Shown: piece by piece, positions 24,101 through 36,995 of the stretch | Layout: every line of letters begins with the position of its first letter | Numbering within the stretch: position 1 is the first letter of the stretch | DNA from: Plasmodiophora brassicae | Lineage: Eukaryota > Endomyxa > Phytomyxea > Plasmodiophorida > Plasmodiophoridae | Assembly: GCA_039704465.1 (NCBI GenBank) | Contig: JASFAU010000011.1 | Location: 496,001 to 560,000 of the forward strand | DNA: 64,000 nucleotides | Direction: 5' to 3' | Position numbers and translations under genes: made by a program | Notes under the pieces: model-generated | Seen by the model: the letters and a program-made list of their open reading frames with translations, nothing else | Told to the model about the DNA's origin: nothing | The model's database searches: none

Positions 24101-27100
24101 CGATGTGGATGTCATAGAGAGCACCGGGATGATTTCCGTCTGATTTGCAGACTTCCAAACGCATCCTCCGACAGAAGTAGGTGAGAACCCTGACCCAGTA
24201 ATAGTTGCAATAGTTGACGCGCTTGTCAGAGTGGGGGCAGAGCTTGGCACAACGGATCGCACAGTGGGAGCGGATACAACCTCCACGGTGGCATGGCCAA
24301 CAGCCTGCTGACCTTCCAACACGGAAAGCGTTCGGTGACCAAGCCATTGACCATTACTCGGGCTAGAGAAATTACAAGAAATCAAGCTCGTCGAAATCCA
24401 AACGGCGGGAACAGAAGTGGTTTCAAAGGCAAGCCTGCACGTTCGCGTTGCATTGGGGAACTGGGAGAACGAATATGTGGGGGACGATAACTGTATGACA
24501 GCGGGCATGCCATTATCGACAATATGAGACGGGTTTGCAACCAACACAGATAACGTAAACGAGGCGGAAGACGCTGATGCTGCCGGGGGCGAGGTTTTGT
24601 AGGTGAGGGCAAGTGAGAGAGATCCCATTGTCGCAACCGTACTTCCGTCAATCGTGAGAGATAATACGACAGGAGAATAAAGAGTGCTGTTGGCTAATGG
24701 TGCCACACACGAGATGAGGTTGGCTGAAACAACAATTCCTTGGGAGCGCCTCTGCCCATCAAAGTAGCAAACCGCGTTGGAGGTCAACGCGAATCCGCTT
24801 CCAATAATGGTCAGTGTTGTCGCAGGATACACAGGCGATATTGCCAGTGGCGTCACTGCAGACACCTTCGGAGGATCGACAATTGAAACGGTCCACGGCC
24901 ATGGAAGGAAGTCTACCGATCGCGATGGGCTGACAGATACGCGTAGGGGACATGGCACAGTAGATACAGTTACCGCAGCAGTGATGCGGGTGTTTGACAG
25001 ATATCGGAATGACGTTAGAGTTTGAGAGATTTGACCCACACGAACGCGATCAACGAGCTGCAGATCCGAACCGTCAATGATGACCTTGCTTTGGACGGCA
25101 TCAAACCGCACACTGGAGACCACGGGTGATCGTTCTCGATATTCGAATTGAACCGCACTGCCTGGAACTGTCTCGAGACCAGTGAGCATTAAAGCCACTC
25201 CGACAACGTGAGGCGACTGAAGAACCGGCATCCTGCACATGATCCAGGACGGTGTACACAGCGTCGGGTTAACTGTTGTCATATTTACAATCAAACATTG
25301 CGTCAATCCGCAAACAATGCCTGTGCCGGTAACATTGACAAGAGCACCTCCAACGCCAGACGACGGCGACACTGATAGAACGGTGGGTAGAGCGGCATAA
25401 TACTGGAGAGAAAGGGGCTCTGATGAAACAGCTGACTGGTTGATGCCAGTTGTCACTGCAAATGAAGCCCACTTCGCTGTTGGGTTTGGCCAGGGAGGTG
25501 ACACTATCACGACAGTCAGTTCACATGACACAGGCGTAAATATCTGACGTACGAAACGTTATTGTCTTCGAGTCGATGACATTCGCGGGGACAGAAACAT
25601 TAGTACTCCCAAGTGCGACGCGTATTTGGAATGACAAACTGTCATTGAAATTAGAACCCACAACCGTGATCAAAGCATTTCCGCGATATGAGGTGAATGT
25701 AGGAGTAAACGACGTGACCGTTGGGATAGGCAGGATCGTAATTGACCCTAACGATGAGAACACTTGAGCAAGTGCATCGTCGGAGTACTCCACACGAACT
25801 GGGCTTGAATCGGTTCCCAGTGCAGGCATAACGCAAGCTGGAGATTTCGACCCGAGTGACATGCTTGCCGTAACCAGAATAGAACCATGGAAACGGAAAG
25901 ACCCAGCAGGTGCAGGGCTTGTCAGGTTTCGAAGGGTCCCACCAGGAACGACGGTAGACGTGACAGTACTTCCACCAGTGTCAAACGAGTACTGCGATGA
26001 GGAACCCAGTACCATCGGCATGGTGCTGTGTCGAACATAGAAGATACGTACCTTTGCCGTATCAACAGGGGACCCAGCAATTGAGTCCGTTACAGTAAGG
26101 TCGCCTACGACATCCCACATTATCGGCGGCAAGATACAGGTCGCCTGGGCCGATGAAGCAAAGGAACATGATTGCAAGACTGCAAAAACTCCATTCGTGC
26201 TCAACTGAAATACCGAGTATGATGCGTTGAAACTAAGCAACAAGCCATGCATAAGAAAACAACGGGTGTTTCGAAAGAGTTCACTAACCTCATCCCAGAT
26301 ACTGTGACAATAGTCGACGAGTTTCCGACGGTAACAAGCCTCGGCCAGACTGAAGTAATGGTGGGCGCCGCAATAATATCAAATGTCATCCCGCCTACCC
26401 AGTCTGTCCCATTATTGATACTGACAGCAAATGAAACACCAGTCGAGGGAGTCGTATACTGCGGTGTCACGCAAGTGATTGAAGTGGAACCCACATCTCT
26501 TGCCATACGAATATCTGCGCCGCCAAAGCGGCACAGTACAGCCGACGAAAACGTGAACCCAGACCCAGTGATGACCATGGAAGTAGAGATTCCGACCAGA
26601 ACACGCGTTTGGGACAACGCCTGTATTGTGGGTGGGGCGGACAGCAAAAGCAGCTCTGGTGCGGATGTCCAACTAACCCCAGAGTCGATACTGATATAAA
26701 GAAGTACCGGGGTGGCGTTGTCCGTGTTGATTGTTACAGGACAGACGATGCGCGTAGACGAGACCGAATTTGGAGTAGAAGTGACAGTAAGCCCAAATCG
26801 ACACAAAGTGGTGTTGAAGAGGTTAGACGTTAAACGATCTGAACCAAGCCCGAAGAATTCTCCTATAACAGTAACAAGAGTGCTTCCACTATGAACCACA
26901 TTAGGGGAAAACGAGGTGATGCGCGGAGCCGTATAGACCTGGACAAATATCTTCAGCTTTCATGACATGAACAAATACACACAGGCCTACTTCGAGGATT
27001 CGCAGTGACCCATTGGCAGGAAGGTCTAAACAGTTGGGAGATACACCGACAGCAATTCGCTGGAAATAGGTAGGGGCGGTTGAACAAATCACAGTAGTTG

Positions 27101-30100
27101 ACGAAACGAAGAGTGGAACGACCAAGTTGTTGTTGATAGCACAGCATGAATATGTCGTAAAGTTTGATCCAGTGACAGTCAGAAGAACAGGGGAACCTCC
27201 AGGGACACGGAGTGGCGAAATCGATGACACGAATGGTATCTCCACGTACGAGAACGTCGCAGCACCTACTGCGTCATTATCACCCAGCGTGACGGGGATA
27301 TTGGTTTGAACGCGATCAGACGATGGAGACAGACAGGTAGCATGTGTTGAGGATGAAACCTTGGCAGGTGAACGGCGGCCGCCTGAGCCGAACACGCAGA
27401 AGGTTGCCGATGGGAATCCCGACCCTGTCAGTGATAGCACAGTGCCTCCCGAAAGAGAGCCAATATTTCCCGGGCGAATTTGATTGACGGCGCTTGGACC
27501 TCCCAGGTAAACAAACAAAGGAATGGATGAAACGTAATCAACCCCGTTGTAGCCGACACTGACGACAACAGGATATCCTATATCAAGTGCTGGGGCAACG
27601 CATAAAACTAGGTTCGTTGAGACGAATGTAGTCTGAGTTGACAGAACGGTCCCGAACCTGCAGACCAATGAGGGACCGTCCCGGAAACCAGTCCCGGTTA
27701 CGTTGATTATATCTCCGGCAATGCCAACCGAAGGGGAAATCATTAAATTGGAAGGCACATGCGAGACGTATTCCAAAGCGTTAGAGGCATCAAGACTTTC
27801 GTTGATCGTAACGCGGACTATAGAAGAGGAAGCCGCCATTGGTGGAACTTCGCAAAGAATAGTTGTAGACGATACGAAAGTTGTGCCCGTCACGAGTCCA
27901 GAGAATGAGCAGAGGGATGATGAGGCGAAATTTGTCCCAGTGACTGTGATCAGCGTGTCAGTTGTCCCAGTGACTGGAAGAATGCCCGAGATTGTCGCGG
28001 TCGGAGCAAGTGTGTCAAGTGCACCTATGAGGGCCTGTTACGAAACAATGCGGACCCATCGAGTATCGCTTTTACCTGCAGATAGAGATAATCCCTCAAC
28101 TTGAACACGGACAGGTGTCGAAGAAGACGATGAGAGTGTTGCACCGCTGGAATCGCAAACAATGGTAGATGAGGTCACTGAATTCGGCTTGCGTCGAAGT
28201 TCATTTCCTATCAGACACCACCAGGTGTCTGATGGACTGAAGTTGGAACCTGTTATAGTGACAAGACCACCGGGCGAAACGGAACTTGAAGTGACCGTCG
28301 GCGCAAGTCGAACGCTGAATGGTAAGCCTACAACCGTAAAATCTGCAGCATTATTGGATACTCTGACAACTTCGTTGACTGGCGACTGCGGCGGCAAAGA
28401 GCACGTAATCAGTGTAGAAGTATACCACACAGCAGAAACAGGGGTTTCTGCGCCGAAAAGACAACTAATAGCAGACTGTAAGACAAAACAGGGAACCTCT
28501 TCGCGACGACCTTACCTCAAAAGTGGAGTGCGAACAAACCCTGTTCCTGTTACCGTCACCGTGCTTGTGGCGAACGATTGAGTTACAGACGTGAGTGTGA
28601 TGTCAGCGTATACTTCCAGAGTAAGCTGATTGGAAAAATTCGCGCCACCGTTTGATACGTCCAGAGTGACGATACCAGTTGTCCCGAACAAAGGAGCCTG
28701 ACAGATGACCAGAGTGGAGCTTACACTCGTCTAGTATAATGTGTAAGAGGATCACGATCCAGCAACGTCCAATTTGTTGCAGACGTACCGCTGCAGATAT
28801 GGTCGTTCCGTTCCACCGGCAGACTAAGCTATTCGATATAAACGCAGTGCCCTGGACAGATACCGACGACTTGCTTGACTGCGGGATCAGCGACGGCACT
28901 ACACTTGATAGCCCCGGCAGTGCAACGTACCTGAAGGAAACAGATTACAATGTGCTGAAAAACAGTAAACACGATGCATACGCGAAAGTAGCACTGTCTG
29001 AAGAGTAGTCCTGTGCGTTGTTCGACATCGTCACTGATACACTAGAAGATCCATGCAAAAAGGCAGGGGACATGCACGTTGCGCACGTGACATTGCCATC
29101 GGCAAGATTGCCAGACTGCACAAAGCTTGCCGGAACAGCGAAGCCAGAGCCGAACCTGTGCAGTTATTCAGATCGCAGTTAATGGTTGAACAGCAATGTG
29201 TGCTGATCAGCTACGGTACCCGCAAGTCAATGATGACGAGTTCACGAAATTAAATCCGCACACGGTCAGTAGCGTTTGGCCTCCAAGGACTCCAAATGCC
29301 GGCGTCAACGACGAAACCGAAGGAGTCACGTATTTAAACAGTTGACCAGAATTGGAAAAATCTTGCGCGTTGTTGGACACTTCAACAGTCACGTCCCCTT
29401 GGGGGCTGCTCTGCAACGGTGCTGTGCACAGCAGTAGGGATGTCGACAGGTAAACAGCAGAAACAGCCTATTGTGTCAGCATTTAAAGATACAGCAACTC
29501 CTGAGAACTGTCACCAGTACCTTTTGCCCGAACTTGCATCGTAGCCCGAAAGAACTGATAAAGTTAGTACCGACAACGGTAATGAGAGAACCGGCAAAGC
29601 CAGTCGCTGGCAATAGCGACGTGACGGTGATAACATCATCAAATCGGAACTGCACTGTGGACTGCGATCGTTGCGCTAGGGTTGCTGGGGCAATTTCGAC
29701 AGAAGAGAATCCAGTTGCTGACGCAGGCGTCGATACCGTTAGCATGGTGGAGGATACGAACGTTGTGGACACGTTAACATCTGGTAGATCGACGTTAGAC
29801 GACAGACCGCTCACGAAAGCCATTTTTCTTACTTGCACTCGTGAAGAACACAATACATCCTTCAGTGAATCCAGACCCATATACCGTCAACGAAGTTCCA
29901 CCCCGAGTGAAACCGAATTCCGGATAGGTGTACGACAAAGTCGGGAACGCAGCGTATGTGAGACCCGCCATGTCGAAGAAATCATGACCGTTCGAAGTGA
30001 TGCTCAGAGTTTGTGGCACCAGAGCACCAACGGGTGACTGGCACTCTATCGACGAACCCGGAGATAAAGTCGTGGCGTTCACCTGACCAGCCATGTCAAT

Positions 30101-33100
30101 TTCGATATCAGGCCATTCTATGGCAACTTGTTACCATTATCGAGGAGCCAAGAGCATTTTTGAATCTGCACCAGACCGTTCCGGCAGTAAGGTAGTTCCC
30201 AGTGACCGTAACTGTTGATGTGCCAAGATTTGACAGAGGCCAATTTGCTGACGTTATACCATAGATCGTAGGCTGTGAGATATAGGTAAACGTAGCAGAC
30301 GTGTTGGTGAACTCAATGCCATTGACGGAAAGACGCACGGCCACGGATCCAAGTCCTTGGGCCGGTGCCGAACATATGACATGGTTGCTGTCGATAAATT
30401 TCACCGGCATGCTGGTGCAAGGTCAGAGCCAACGGAGCACCAATACCATTCCTGGGTCCTTACCTTCTCTTTGCGCCAAACATGCACACAAGGTTCGAGC
30501 TGTTAATAAAGCGCGTTCCCGTGATCGTAACCGACGTCACATTGGCGTATCCATAAGAAGGCGACAATGACGTAATCGCAATAAACGGGTGGAATACAAC
30601 GACGACTCCATCTTGAGTAAAATCTACTCCATTGAATGTTAGCTCGACTGTGAAAGAACCTGGATACATTGGCATTGGCGTCGCGCATGTCATTGTTCCC
30701 TCGGAAACGAATGTTGCGACGCTACGAATTCCAGCAGCAGGCCCACCGAACAGGCATAACATCCTGCAACCCAATGAATTAGCTTTCAAAACTTGCTGTA
30801 GACGACCGTGACTCACGTATCTGCCGCCCGTTGGACGAAGTTGGACCCCGAAATTGTCAGGAGTGTACCACTCCTGTACGGGTCGACAAGATTAGGGAAT
30901 ATTGAAGTGATATTCGGATCCATCTGGGTAAAGTATGTAATGGGCAATGACCACTGCCAGCCGTTTGAAGTAATACGCAACAGCGACGTTGACGCATTCA
31001 AAGTCGGGGTCCGACATTGAATAAGAGTGCTGTTTCTAAACGTTGCAGGCAGGAACCACGTCGAGTCGAAGCAGCATAATAGAGTCGAGGCGTTGCTAAC
31101 GCCAGCACATGCGATACTCAAGAGAGTGCCTCCTGAGAGGGAGCCGTAATTTGGAACAATGCTGACAATAGTTGGGTCAACCAAATAGGTAAATAGTACT
31201 GTCGATGAAGAAAAATCAACGCCGTTAGACGTAAGATCAACGTGAACGGCTCCGGTGCCACTTGCAGACGCCGGCGCAGTACAGACTGCAGACGTTGCTG
31301 TCAAGTACCTGTAGCTGGACGTGACTACCGTACCAAAACGGCACAGCGTACCGAGTGTTGTCGCGTGAGTTGCATTCATGAATCCTGACCCGAAAACGGT
31401 GACGGGGTACCCGCCGGACAGGCCGCCATGAGATGGAATGACCGATGTAACAGACAGATTCGGGTCATAGAGAAAAGTCTTGCCATAGTCGGAGAACTCT
31501 TGGCCGTTTGTCGAAACCTCGACAATCACTGGACCTGGGGAAACAACAGGCGGTACTGTGACCCGGACAACCGTCGACGATATGAATGTTGCTGCTACAG
31601 GATTGTGGACACCCGCGAACGATAGCAAGACGGTTGGCAAACGGAACCCAGTACCGGTGACATTGACACTGGAGCCACCACCAGCGACCGGTTTCGATCT
31701 TGGAAAGAAATCAGTGATGACGGGAAAGTCGCGGTATAGAAACGTGACTTGTGGAGAGCTCACAGAAACGTCAGCACCAGAGTTGACCGACACTTCAAGA
31801 GAGGCCTCTGTATTCGGCATACCTCCCGGAGTCGTACAGATCACTGATGATGAGTTAATCGTGGACGCAGACACAATAATTCCACCAAACACGCAGGACG
31901 TGACGTTACCAAATGCGACGCCAAGAACTGTAACCACCGTCCCGCCCTTAGATTTGCCATGATCCGGAATTGTGCTGGTTACTCTGGGTGTCGCGACGTA
32001 CATAAACGTGAAGCCCTGTGCGGAGTAATCTTGGGCGTTGCTCGAAATTTCGACTGTAACCAGCCCAGGAACGGAAACGGACGGTGTCCGGCAGACAAGC
32101 TCTGTACTCGATGTGACAGTCGCTGTAATGAATTGCGTCGCGCCAAACTTGCAAACCATATCCTGAGTCGCAGTAAAATACGACCCTCGTATGGTCAGCA
32201 ATGATCCGCCAGTAAGCGCTCCCCGCGACAAAGATAACGATGAGATCACAGGAAGCGAAGTAAAGTAGTATGCCACCTGACCAGATGTGTAGTCGACACC
32301 GTTTAGTGTTACTTCGATGAACATAGCAGACGATTGAGGAGACACAATAACCGGTGAAAGACAACGAACTGATGTTGAACTGACGTACACCGTTTGTACA
32401 GAAAGTTGGGCCCCCCCGTAACGGCATCGTAGTGCAGATGAAGGTGCAAACCCAACACCCGTAATATTGGCCCAGCTCGAACGGCCGTTAGCAGGCGCAG
32501 ATGAAGGCGAAACGGTAAGAATTTGTGGGTTTGCCGTATACGCGAAAACGATACCGAGTCCTGTGAAATCTCGACCGATGTTGTCTGTAACCTTAATCGT
32601 GACGGAACCAGGTGTAGCCTGTGATGGGGTTCGGCAACTCACGGAACTTGAAGTGAGGAACGTCGCTAGAACGATGGCATTTGGTGTTCCAATGAACTGG
32701 CACCACATTGACAGCGAGGAGTTGACAAACGATATAGCCGCGATTGTGACAATGGTCCCACCCAGGACAGTTCCATTAGTCGGGGAAACGCTGATGTAAG
32801 TTAGAGGGTCCTCATACGTAAAGTTCGCCGTCCCTGTGAACTGGACTGCGTTGTCACTAACTGCCAAACCGACATTTCCCGCAGAATTAGCGGCTGGAGA
32901 GGTGCACGAGATTGTGGTTGACGAAACCCATTTGGCGGGAGATGTCACACTGCCAAAGCGGCAAACCGCACTTGATGACGATTTTGTGAAATTTGAACCG
33001 ATAGCGGTGATGGGCGTTCCACCGTATACGGGTCCCCGGGGCGGGATGATAGATGTCAGAGTCGGCTGGTAAGCAACATACGTGAATGGAAGTGTAAAAG

Positions 33101-36100
33101 TCGACCATTCGGCTCCAGAATTACTGGAGACTGACAAGATGACGTCTCCAGATGATGACTGGGTTGGCGCCGTGCAAAGGACCTTCGTAGACGACATGTA
33201 ACTCGCGGGAACAACGATAACCCCAAATCGACATTGCGTTGTTGTTGGAAGAAACCCTGCGCCTGTGACATTGACGATGGCACCAGCAGAGCCGTAATCT
33301 GGATAAACGTTGGAAAGGCTAGTAGGGTGCTGGAAGTTGAACAGAAGGAAGTTACTGCTGAATACCTAAATTAACGTTAGTGCAAATGCCTGCAGATAAT
33401 CAACTCATAGGACTTTACCTGGCCATCATTCGCTACCGTCAGGTTGACGGCCATAGGTTGAGGAACCTTTGGGGATCGACAAGAAATTGCCGTCGAGTTC
33501 AAGAAAACCGCACTGACGACGTATTCTGAGAGCACGGAATACGATTTGAACGAGCACGCGAGGCTGGACTGATTGACGAACGTTGTGCCGATGACAGTGA
33601 CCCAGGCCCCACCTGGACAAAGAAAGGCTAGTGTCTGAGATTCATGCTATATCTTTGGGATGCTGCAACAAACCGTTGACAGAAGCGGTGCTGATCGTAG
33701 CACGCGTTACTGTTATCGCATTTGTGACAACGAAGTTGAATTGCGTAGTTTGGTACAGGTTCACATAGCCGTTCGAAAATCGAAATGAAAACGTTGACGC
33801 TGAACCGTGAGGAGGAACCGAGCACTTTACTCTCGTAGAAGAGTCGAATCTACGACACAGATAAGCACGTGGCTATCGAACAAGTTCACAAATACGCACG
33901 TACGAGGCCTGAGATGCCACACCAGAAGCAAAGCCACATCGAAGCAGCGCTGACGACTGGAAGCCAGCACCGGACACTGTTACGATTGTGCCCCCTGCAG
34001 TTGTCGATATACTTGGATAAACCGAGCTAACGACAGAAACAGGATAAATCGTGAACTAAGGAAGAAAGTAAATTGAAGCCACAAAACGTTAAAAGGCATT
34101 CGTGGCGGACCTCCATTGAATTTGAGGTAGACCAGTAGAGCTTATTCGTAAGAGACAAGAAGTAGGTACCATTGACCTGCGTTAAGATCAGTGCTGAGGT
34201 AACATAAAATGAAATGCATTGGCTTACGTTAACGACGGGAGAAACGCATTCTGCAGTTGAGCTTGAGATAATCGTCGCATTGGTATATATACCGCTTCCC
34301 CATTGACAGTAGATTTGGGACCGTCCCGTTGTCACAAAGTGTTCTCCGAATAAGGTTACGTTGACTTGTCCAGATTGCGGCCCGACGTCTGGCCACACTG
34401 CGGTGATGTTCGACTCAGCGAGATACTCGTATTGCGCGCCTGAAGAAGTGTACTGCTGCCCATTAAGCGTCACTTCAACCGCCACACTGCCAGCCGTAAA
34501 CGACGGTGCAGTACAAAGAATCGAAGTGTTGCTGACGAACGTTGGGGCAACTAGAGATTGACGCCCTCCGAATGAGCACAGAAGGGTTGATGTTGGCATG
34601 AAGTTGGTGCCGACAATGGTAACGACCGCCGTCGCGTCTGATGGTCCTTCTCTGGGCACAACGGCGGTGATTTCGACGTTATTAATATATGTGAATGGAA
34701 GAACATCCGGCGTCCAGTCGACACCATTGTCGGTGATAGACAACCTCGTGTACCCGGCCACGAGCTTTGGAGGCGTGACACAACTAAGATGTGTCGTGGA
34801 GAGGAGAGTCGCGGGTACGCTCCAGGTATAGTTTGACCAGCGACAAGCGAGCGATGGATGTTGGAAGAAGTTAGATCCGGTTACAGTAACAACGGAGCCG
34901 CCCTTGATCTCTGATATATTAGGACTAACAGAGGATACTGTCGGCATAGCCCTATAGGCGAAAGGTAACATGCTCGAAGTAGAATTGGTTTCGGCTTGGA
35001 CTGTGACGTTAGAGCCAAGGACCCCAGGAGGGGACGGACACGTTGCCGTTGAAATAGACTGGACCGTCGCTGTGTAAACGTGGCCTGATGACCATCGGCA
35101 TTGCATGCCGGTGGCGAAATCGGATCCGGACAATGTAACAACAGTGCCACCAGAAGGAGGCCCAAACGTCGGCGAAATACCGTCTATGTTGGATGCCTGG
35201 CCGATGGTTACGTGCAGATCGAACCGCTGTTTCTTCTGAATTCTTCCGCCATACGTGCTGGAACCAAAACCATCCACCTGCCAGTGGACGACATCGAGCC
35301 CGGAGAAGTAGGGGTCCCTGGTGTACAGTACGTCCGAAATGGCGTTGTTCATGGCAGTCACTGTGCCACTGTAGTTGAACACGCCGGACGGCGTGCCCGA
35401 ATTCTTCGACAAGCCCGAGTACGATTGCAGAACGATGATCCCTCTGTCGGCCTCAACAAGGCACTCCACATTCCGATTACCAATCAGAGCGGAATCCAAT
35501 ATCGAATTCGCCAAGAAGGAAACGTTCAACGGTTGAACATCACCAACACTCGTTACCAAACTGTTCACGCTGATGACGTTGACAGTAAGAGTTGCATTTG
35601 CAGATGCACTGGCACCGTCCGATACCCGGAAAAGGAATGTGTAAGAACCACTAGTGGCCGCCGAGAAAATGATGCGGTTATCAGGTCCAGTGATTACGTT
35701 TCCAGCGCGAATGTTGGAACCTCGGGCCCAGGAGCCCGAACACTGGTAAAGAGCCGCCCCAGATGGCGTAGGCAGAGACATGACCTGGACAAGAGCAATG
35801 GTGCCTGTCCCATTCAGAATGATGATCTGGTCCTGATTCGGATAGGCAATGACGCTTGTTCCGTATCCGCAGCCAGAGACGGGCCAGGCAGTTGTGCCGC
35901 TAACCGTCCCAGCGTTGAAGTTTCCTGAACTGTCACTGACAGGTGACGACCGAGAATCGAACGTCCAGCGAAGAATTAAAGTCGCCGGTACGACAATGTC
36001 GGGATAATCCATGGCGTCGGAAATGACTTGAGTGGACAGGGCCGATGCGTATATACGAAACTCGTCCATGGTTCCGTTGAACTTCAGAGTGGAATCTGAT

Positions 36101-36700
36101 CCGACACCGACATACAGCGGCTTTCCTGAGGCAGATGGGCTCCGGTATGCAATGGTGTTCACCTATAGGTATGTTAACCGAGCCTTTTACGCCGTCCATA
36201 AGGCCGTTACCGATGATGTAAGTACGCCATTTTCGAGAACGCTTATCTGGCCCGACGTGAACACAAGCGCAACGTGAACCCATACGCCGACCCCAGACAC
36301 GAGAGCGAAGTTCTTATCAAAACCTACTGAAACGAGTTACCTCCACGACAAGCGATGTAAAACGACAGGTACCTGAAGGTAGACGAACGCGAACAGCGAC
36401 ACCAGATATGATGTCAACGCGCCATTCTCCGTCCTTATGAGCCAAGGTGACGTTGCGATTAACGTTCACTTCCACCCACGACATTATAGTGAACGATGCC
36501 AGTCCTCCAGTGGTCGTGCAATTGTGCACGAAGTTCACATCGCGATTACATGACTCGGCGGAAGTAACATTGGTTGTCAGGCCGTCAAACTGCAACGCAT
36601 ACCCAGCAGTGCCGGCGATTGGGGACGAACGAACAAGGTAAACCGGAAGACAGAACGCAGAGAGAATCACAGCGAATGACGTGCGGGGATGGCGCATCAT
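6980..36700 (-). CDS. Giant LamG/IPT-TIG/GCC2-GCC3 multi-pass surface protein
   Basis: One gene of about 29.7 kb and, by my estimate, some 60 introns gives about 8,700 residues. It starts at ATG 36700 with a signal peptide (FAVILSAFCLPVYLV). Order: LamG domain, cadherin-like region, roughly 60-70 IPT/TIG repeats of about 87 residues (TSVSPxxG...VTITGxxF...CxFG...), Cys-rich GCC2/GCC3-like repeats, an extracellular beta-rich block, six or more membrane helices, and a cytoplasmic tail ending in a Pro-rich, then acidic/basic segment (SSDEEDAKD). I checked nearly all exon joins by phase. Introns of about 46-61 bp restore repeat motifs throughout, so I favour one intact gene over several. The C-terminal third resembles, from memory, uncharacterised large membrane proteins of oomycetes and ciliates. 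Surface adhesion, sensing or channel activity is inference. The gene is divergent from the coiled-coil gene at 36996 and convergent with the DYRK gene. Confidence 0.85.
9200..11262 (-). other. Giant protein: multi-pass membrane core
   Basis: Exons separated by 45-60-bp introns carry successive hydrophobic segments: LYAVVFCVVGLMGFSSVF, VLGGICIYGPVVTLAAFV, VWAFVIDFGVRYIFFNVL, IMIMTVAYCILIQGLI, LVFMATLLTLGLTYIM, LFVMFWNKETQIPFNYG, IYLIYSIVIIIFQFG, CFSSQFYFIAGFNSLGIV and FPVVIGYSIFTCYIF. The helix count (six to nine) is uncertain. The motif TYANDTIGLILSPMTLLF and the segment LMDHLCFSSQFY match what I remember of the oomycete/ciliate family. No known pore or enzyme signature is visible, so channel function is only a guess. 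Confidence 0.75.
11268..12860 (-). other. Giant protein: juxtamembrane extracellular block
   Basis: Read in order on the minus strand: CAKNCFSLDTCEVI, LPSWFWNDTADPMKQ, FDLYIFAVLPAQVNVTVEV, LPYFPFFTACKRFEFSV, RCNFVTTCAIEEELDV, QVRWFELPSD and VEFFKGWQYYEALI, ending just before the first helix at TLEITWAPMSK. It is rich in beta-type hydrophobic alternation, N-glycosylation sequons and scattered Cys. It separates the GCC2/GCC3-like repeats from the membrane core. I know no domain name for it. Its position suggests a ligand or gating module that transmits to the helices. Confidence 0.65.
12900..16370 (-). other. Giant protein: GCC2/GCC3-like Cys-rich repeats
   Basis: Repeated Cys/Gly modules of the ephrin-receptor-like GCC2/GCC3 type appear in short exons: CPSGDWCPIADMG, CPPGTYSSSGQ, CPRGSFCPGFG, CPRGYWCPAGTS, CPAGYYCGSG, CPTGYYCPDG, CPVGTYCPG, CPQGYYCVEG, CPPGEHCPAGS, CPPGYYSN, CPGGYYCPAGS, CPEGYYCVNG and CEAGYYCPPG. 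Between about 14,900 and 15,950 the Cys repeats are interrupted by a beta-rich insert with IYKTDGLT, FYKSDGST and LFVTDG, which recall ELWxxDGT-type propeller repeats. Intron density is far higher than in the IPT array. Confidence 0.8.
14910..14968 (-). other. Probable GC-AG intron in the giant gene
   Basis: No GT donor here keeps the frame between KVPAMP and VSDGGLIHLL. A donor reading ccag/GCAAGG (first intron base 14968) with acceptor ttatag (last base 14910) does, giving a 59-bp phase-1 intron. GCAAG is the usual form of a GC donor. It is the only non-GT junction I needed in this gene. Confidence 0.55.
16380..35180 (-). other. Giant protein: IPT/TIG repeat array
   Basis: An uninterrupted run of immunoglobulin-like IPT/TIG domains, about 60-70 by spacing (not aligned). 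Each shows the pattern ISxVxPxxGxxxGGTxVTITGxxF...CxFG...VxSSTxIxCxxPxxxxG.VxVxVSNNGxDF. Exons are long (about 18670-22990, 22990-25510 and 30810-33360 are nearly intron-free). Junction introns of about 40-61 bp usually cut inside a repeat, for instance restoring CxFGG at about 18,660 and NTKVLCVAPS at about 22,990. Sequons (NxS/T) are common, as expected for a secreted, glycosylated stalk. An apparent frame break near 29,830 is a normal intron (29781-29832). Confidence 0.88.
35180..36009 (-). other. Giant protein: cadherin-like linker region
   Basis: Within the large exon 34100-36162, after the LamG fold, the protein reads LILRWTFDSRSS, then GSYTFLFRVSDGASASANAT followed by LTVNVIS, a pattern seen in Ig/cadherin-like beta domains of surface proteins. 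It then has FNYSGTVTAMNNAISDV and a basic GRIQKKQRFDLHV leading into the first IPT repeat (ISPTFGPPSGGT). Domain naming here is tentative. Confidence 0.5.
36010..36700 (-). other. Giant protein: signal peptide and LamG domain
   Basis: Exon 1 (36700-36373) begins MMRHPRTSFAVILSAFCLP, a good signal peptide, then YALQFDGL and FTIMSWVEVN. A 46-bp intron (36372-36327), exon 2 (36326-36211, VWVHVALVFTSGQISV) and a 48-bp intron (36210-36163) lead to exon 3, which contains KPLYVGVGS and FNGTMDEFRIYASALS. Together these form a concanavalin/laminin-G-like domain with the typical W.HVA and G.MDEFRIY motifs. Both introns restore the motif order exactly, which supports the start at 36700. Confidence 0.85.
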
Positions 36701-36995
36701 GTCGCCGTAGCCTCAAGGTCGGCCGTCTGCGCTGGTGAATTCCACCAGGTTCCGCTTCAGGGGCGACCGGCGCTCATATCTAGTAGCGACGTCCCTCAGC
36801 GTAACGAAATGGCCCGCCAATCGCCAACATCAGTCGGGCAGAGCGGCCTTCGCCTGCGGTGCCCGCATACCCGCTGAGACGTGCCACTGATGGCATTACC
36901 GTAAACAAAATGGCTGACCCCGGGACTGGGCAAATTTCTTGCGGTAGCTCTCGTCAGTTGGCAAACCGGGGCAGTGGGGCAAGCTACCGACAACC
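36701..36995. promoter_or_regulatory. Divergent promoter region of the giant gene and coiled-coil gene
   Basis: Only 295 bp separate the minus-strand start at 36700 from the plus-strand start at 36996, so the two promoters must share this segment. I see no clear TATA box. Confidence 0.5.

Noticed and set aside
29781..29832. Apparent frameshift in an A/T run inside the IPT array of the giant gene
   Set aside because: A normal 52-bp intron with a GTAAG donor and CAG acceptor explains the frame change and restores the repeat (FFTSAN-VNVSTTFVSST).
6980..36700. Splitting the long minus-strand span into several separate IPT, Cys-rich and membrane genes
   Set aside because: Successive exons join in phase with 40-61-bp introns, and no internal start with a signal peptide or promoter was seen.
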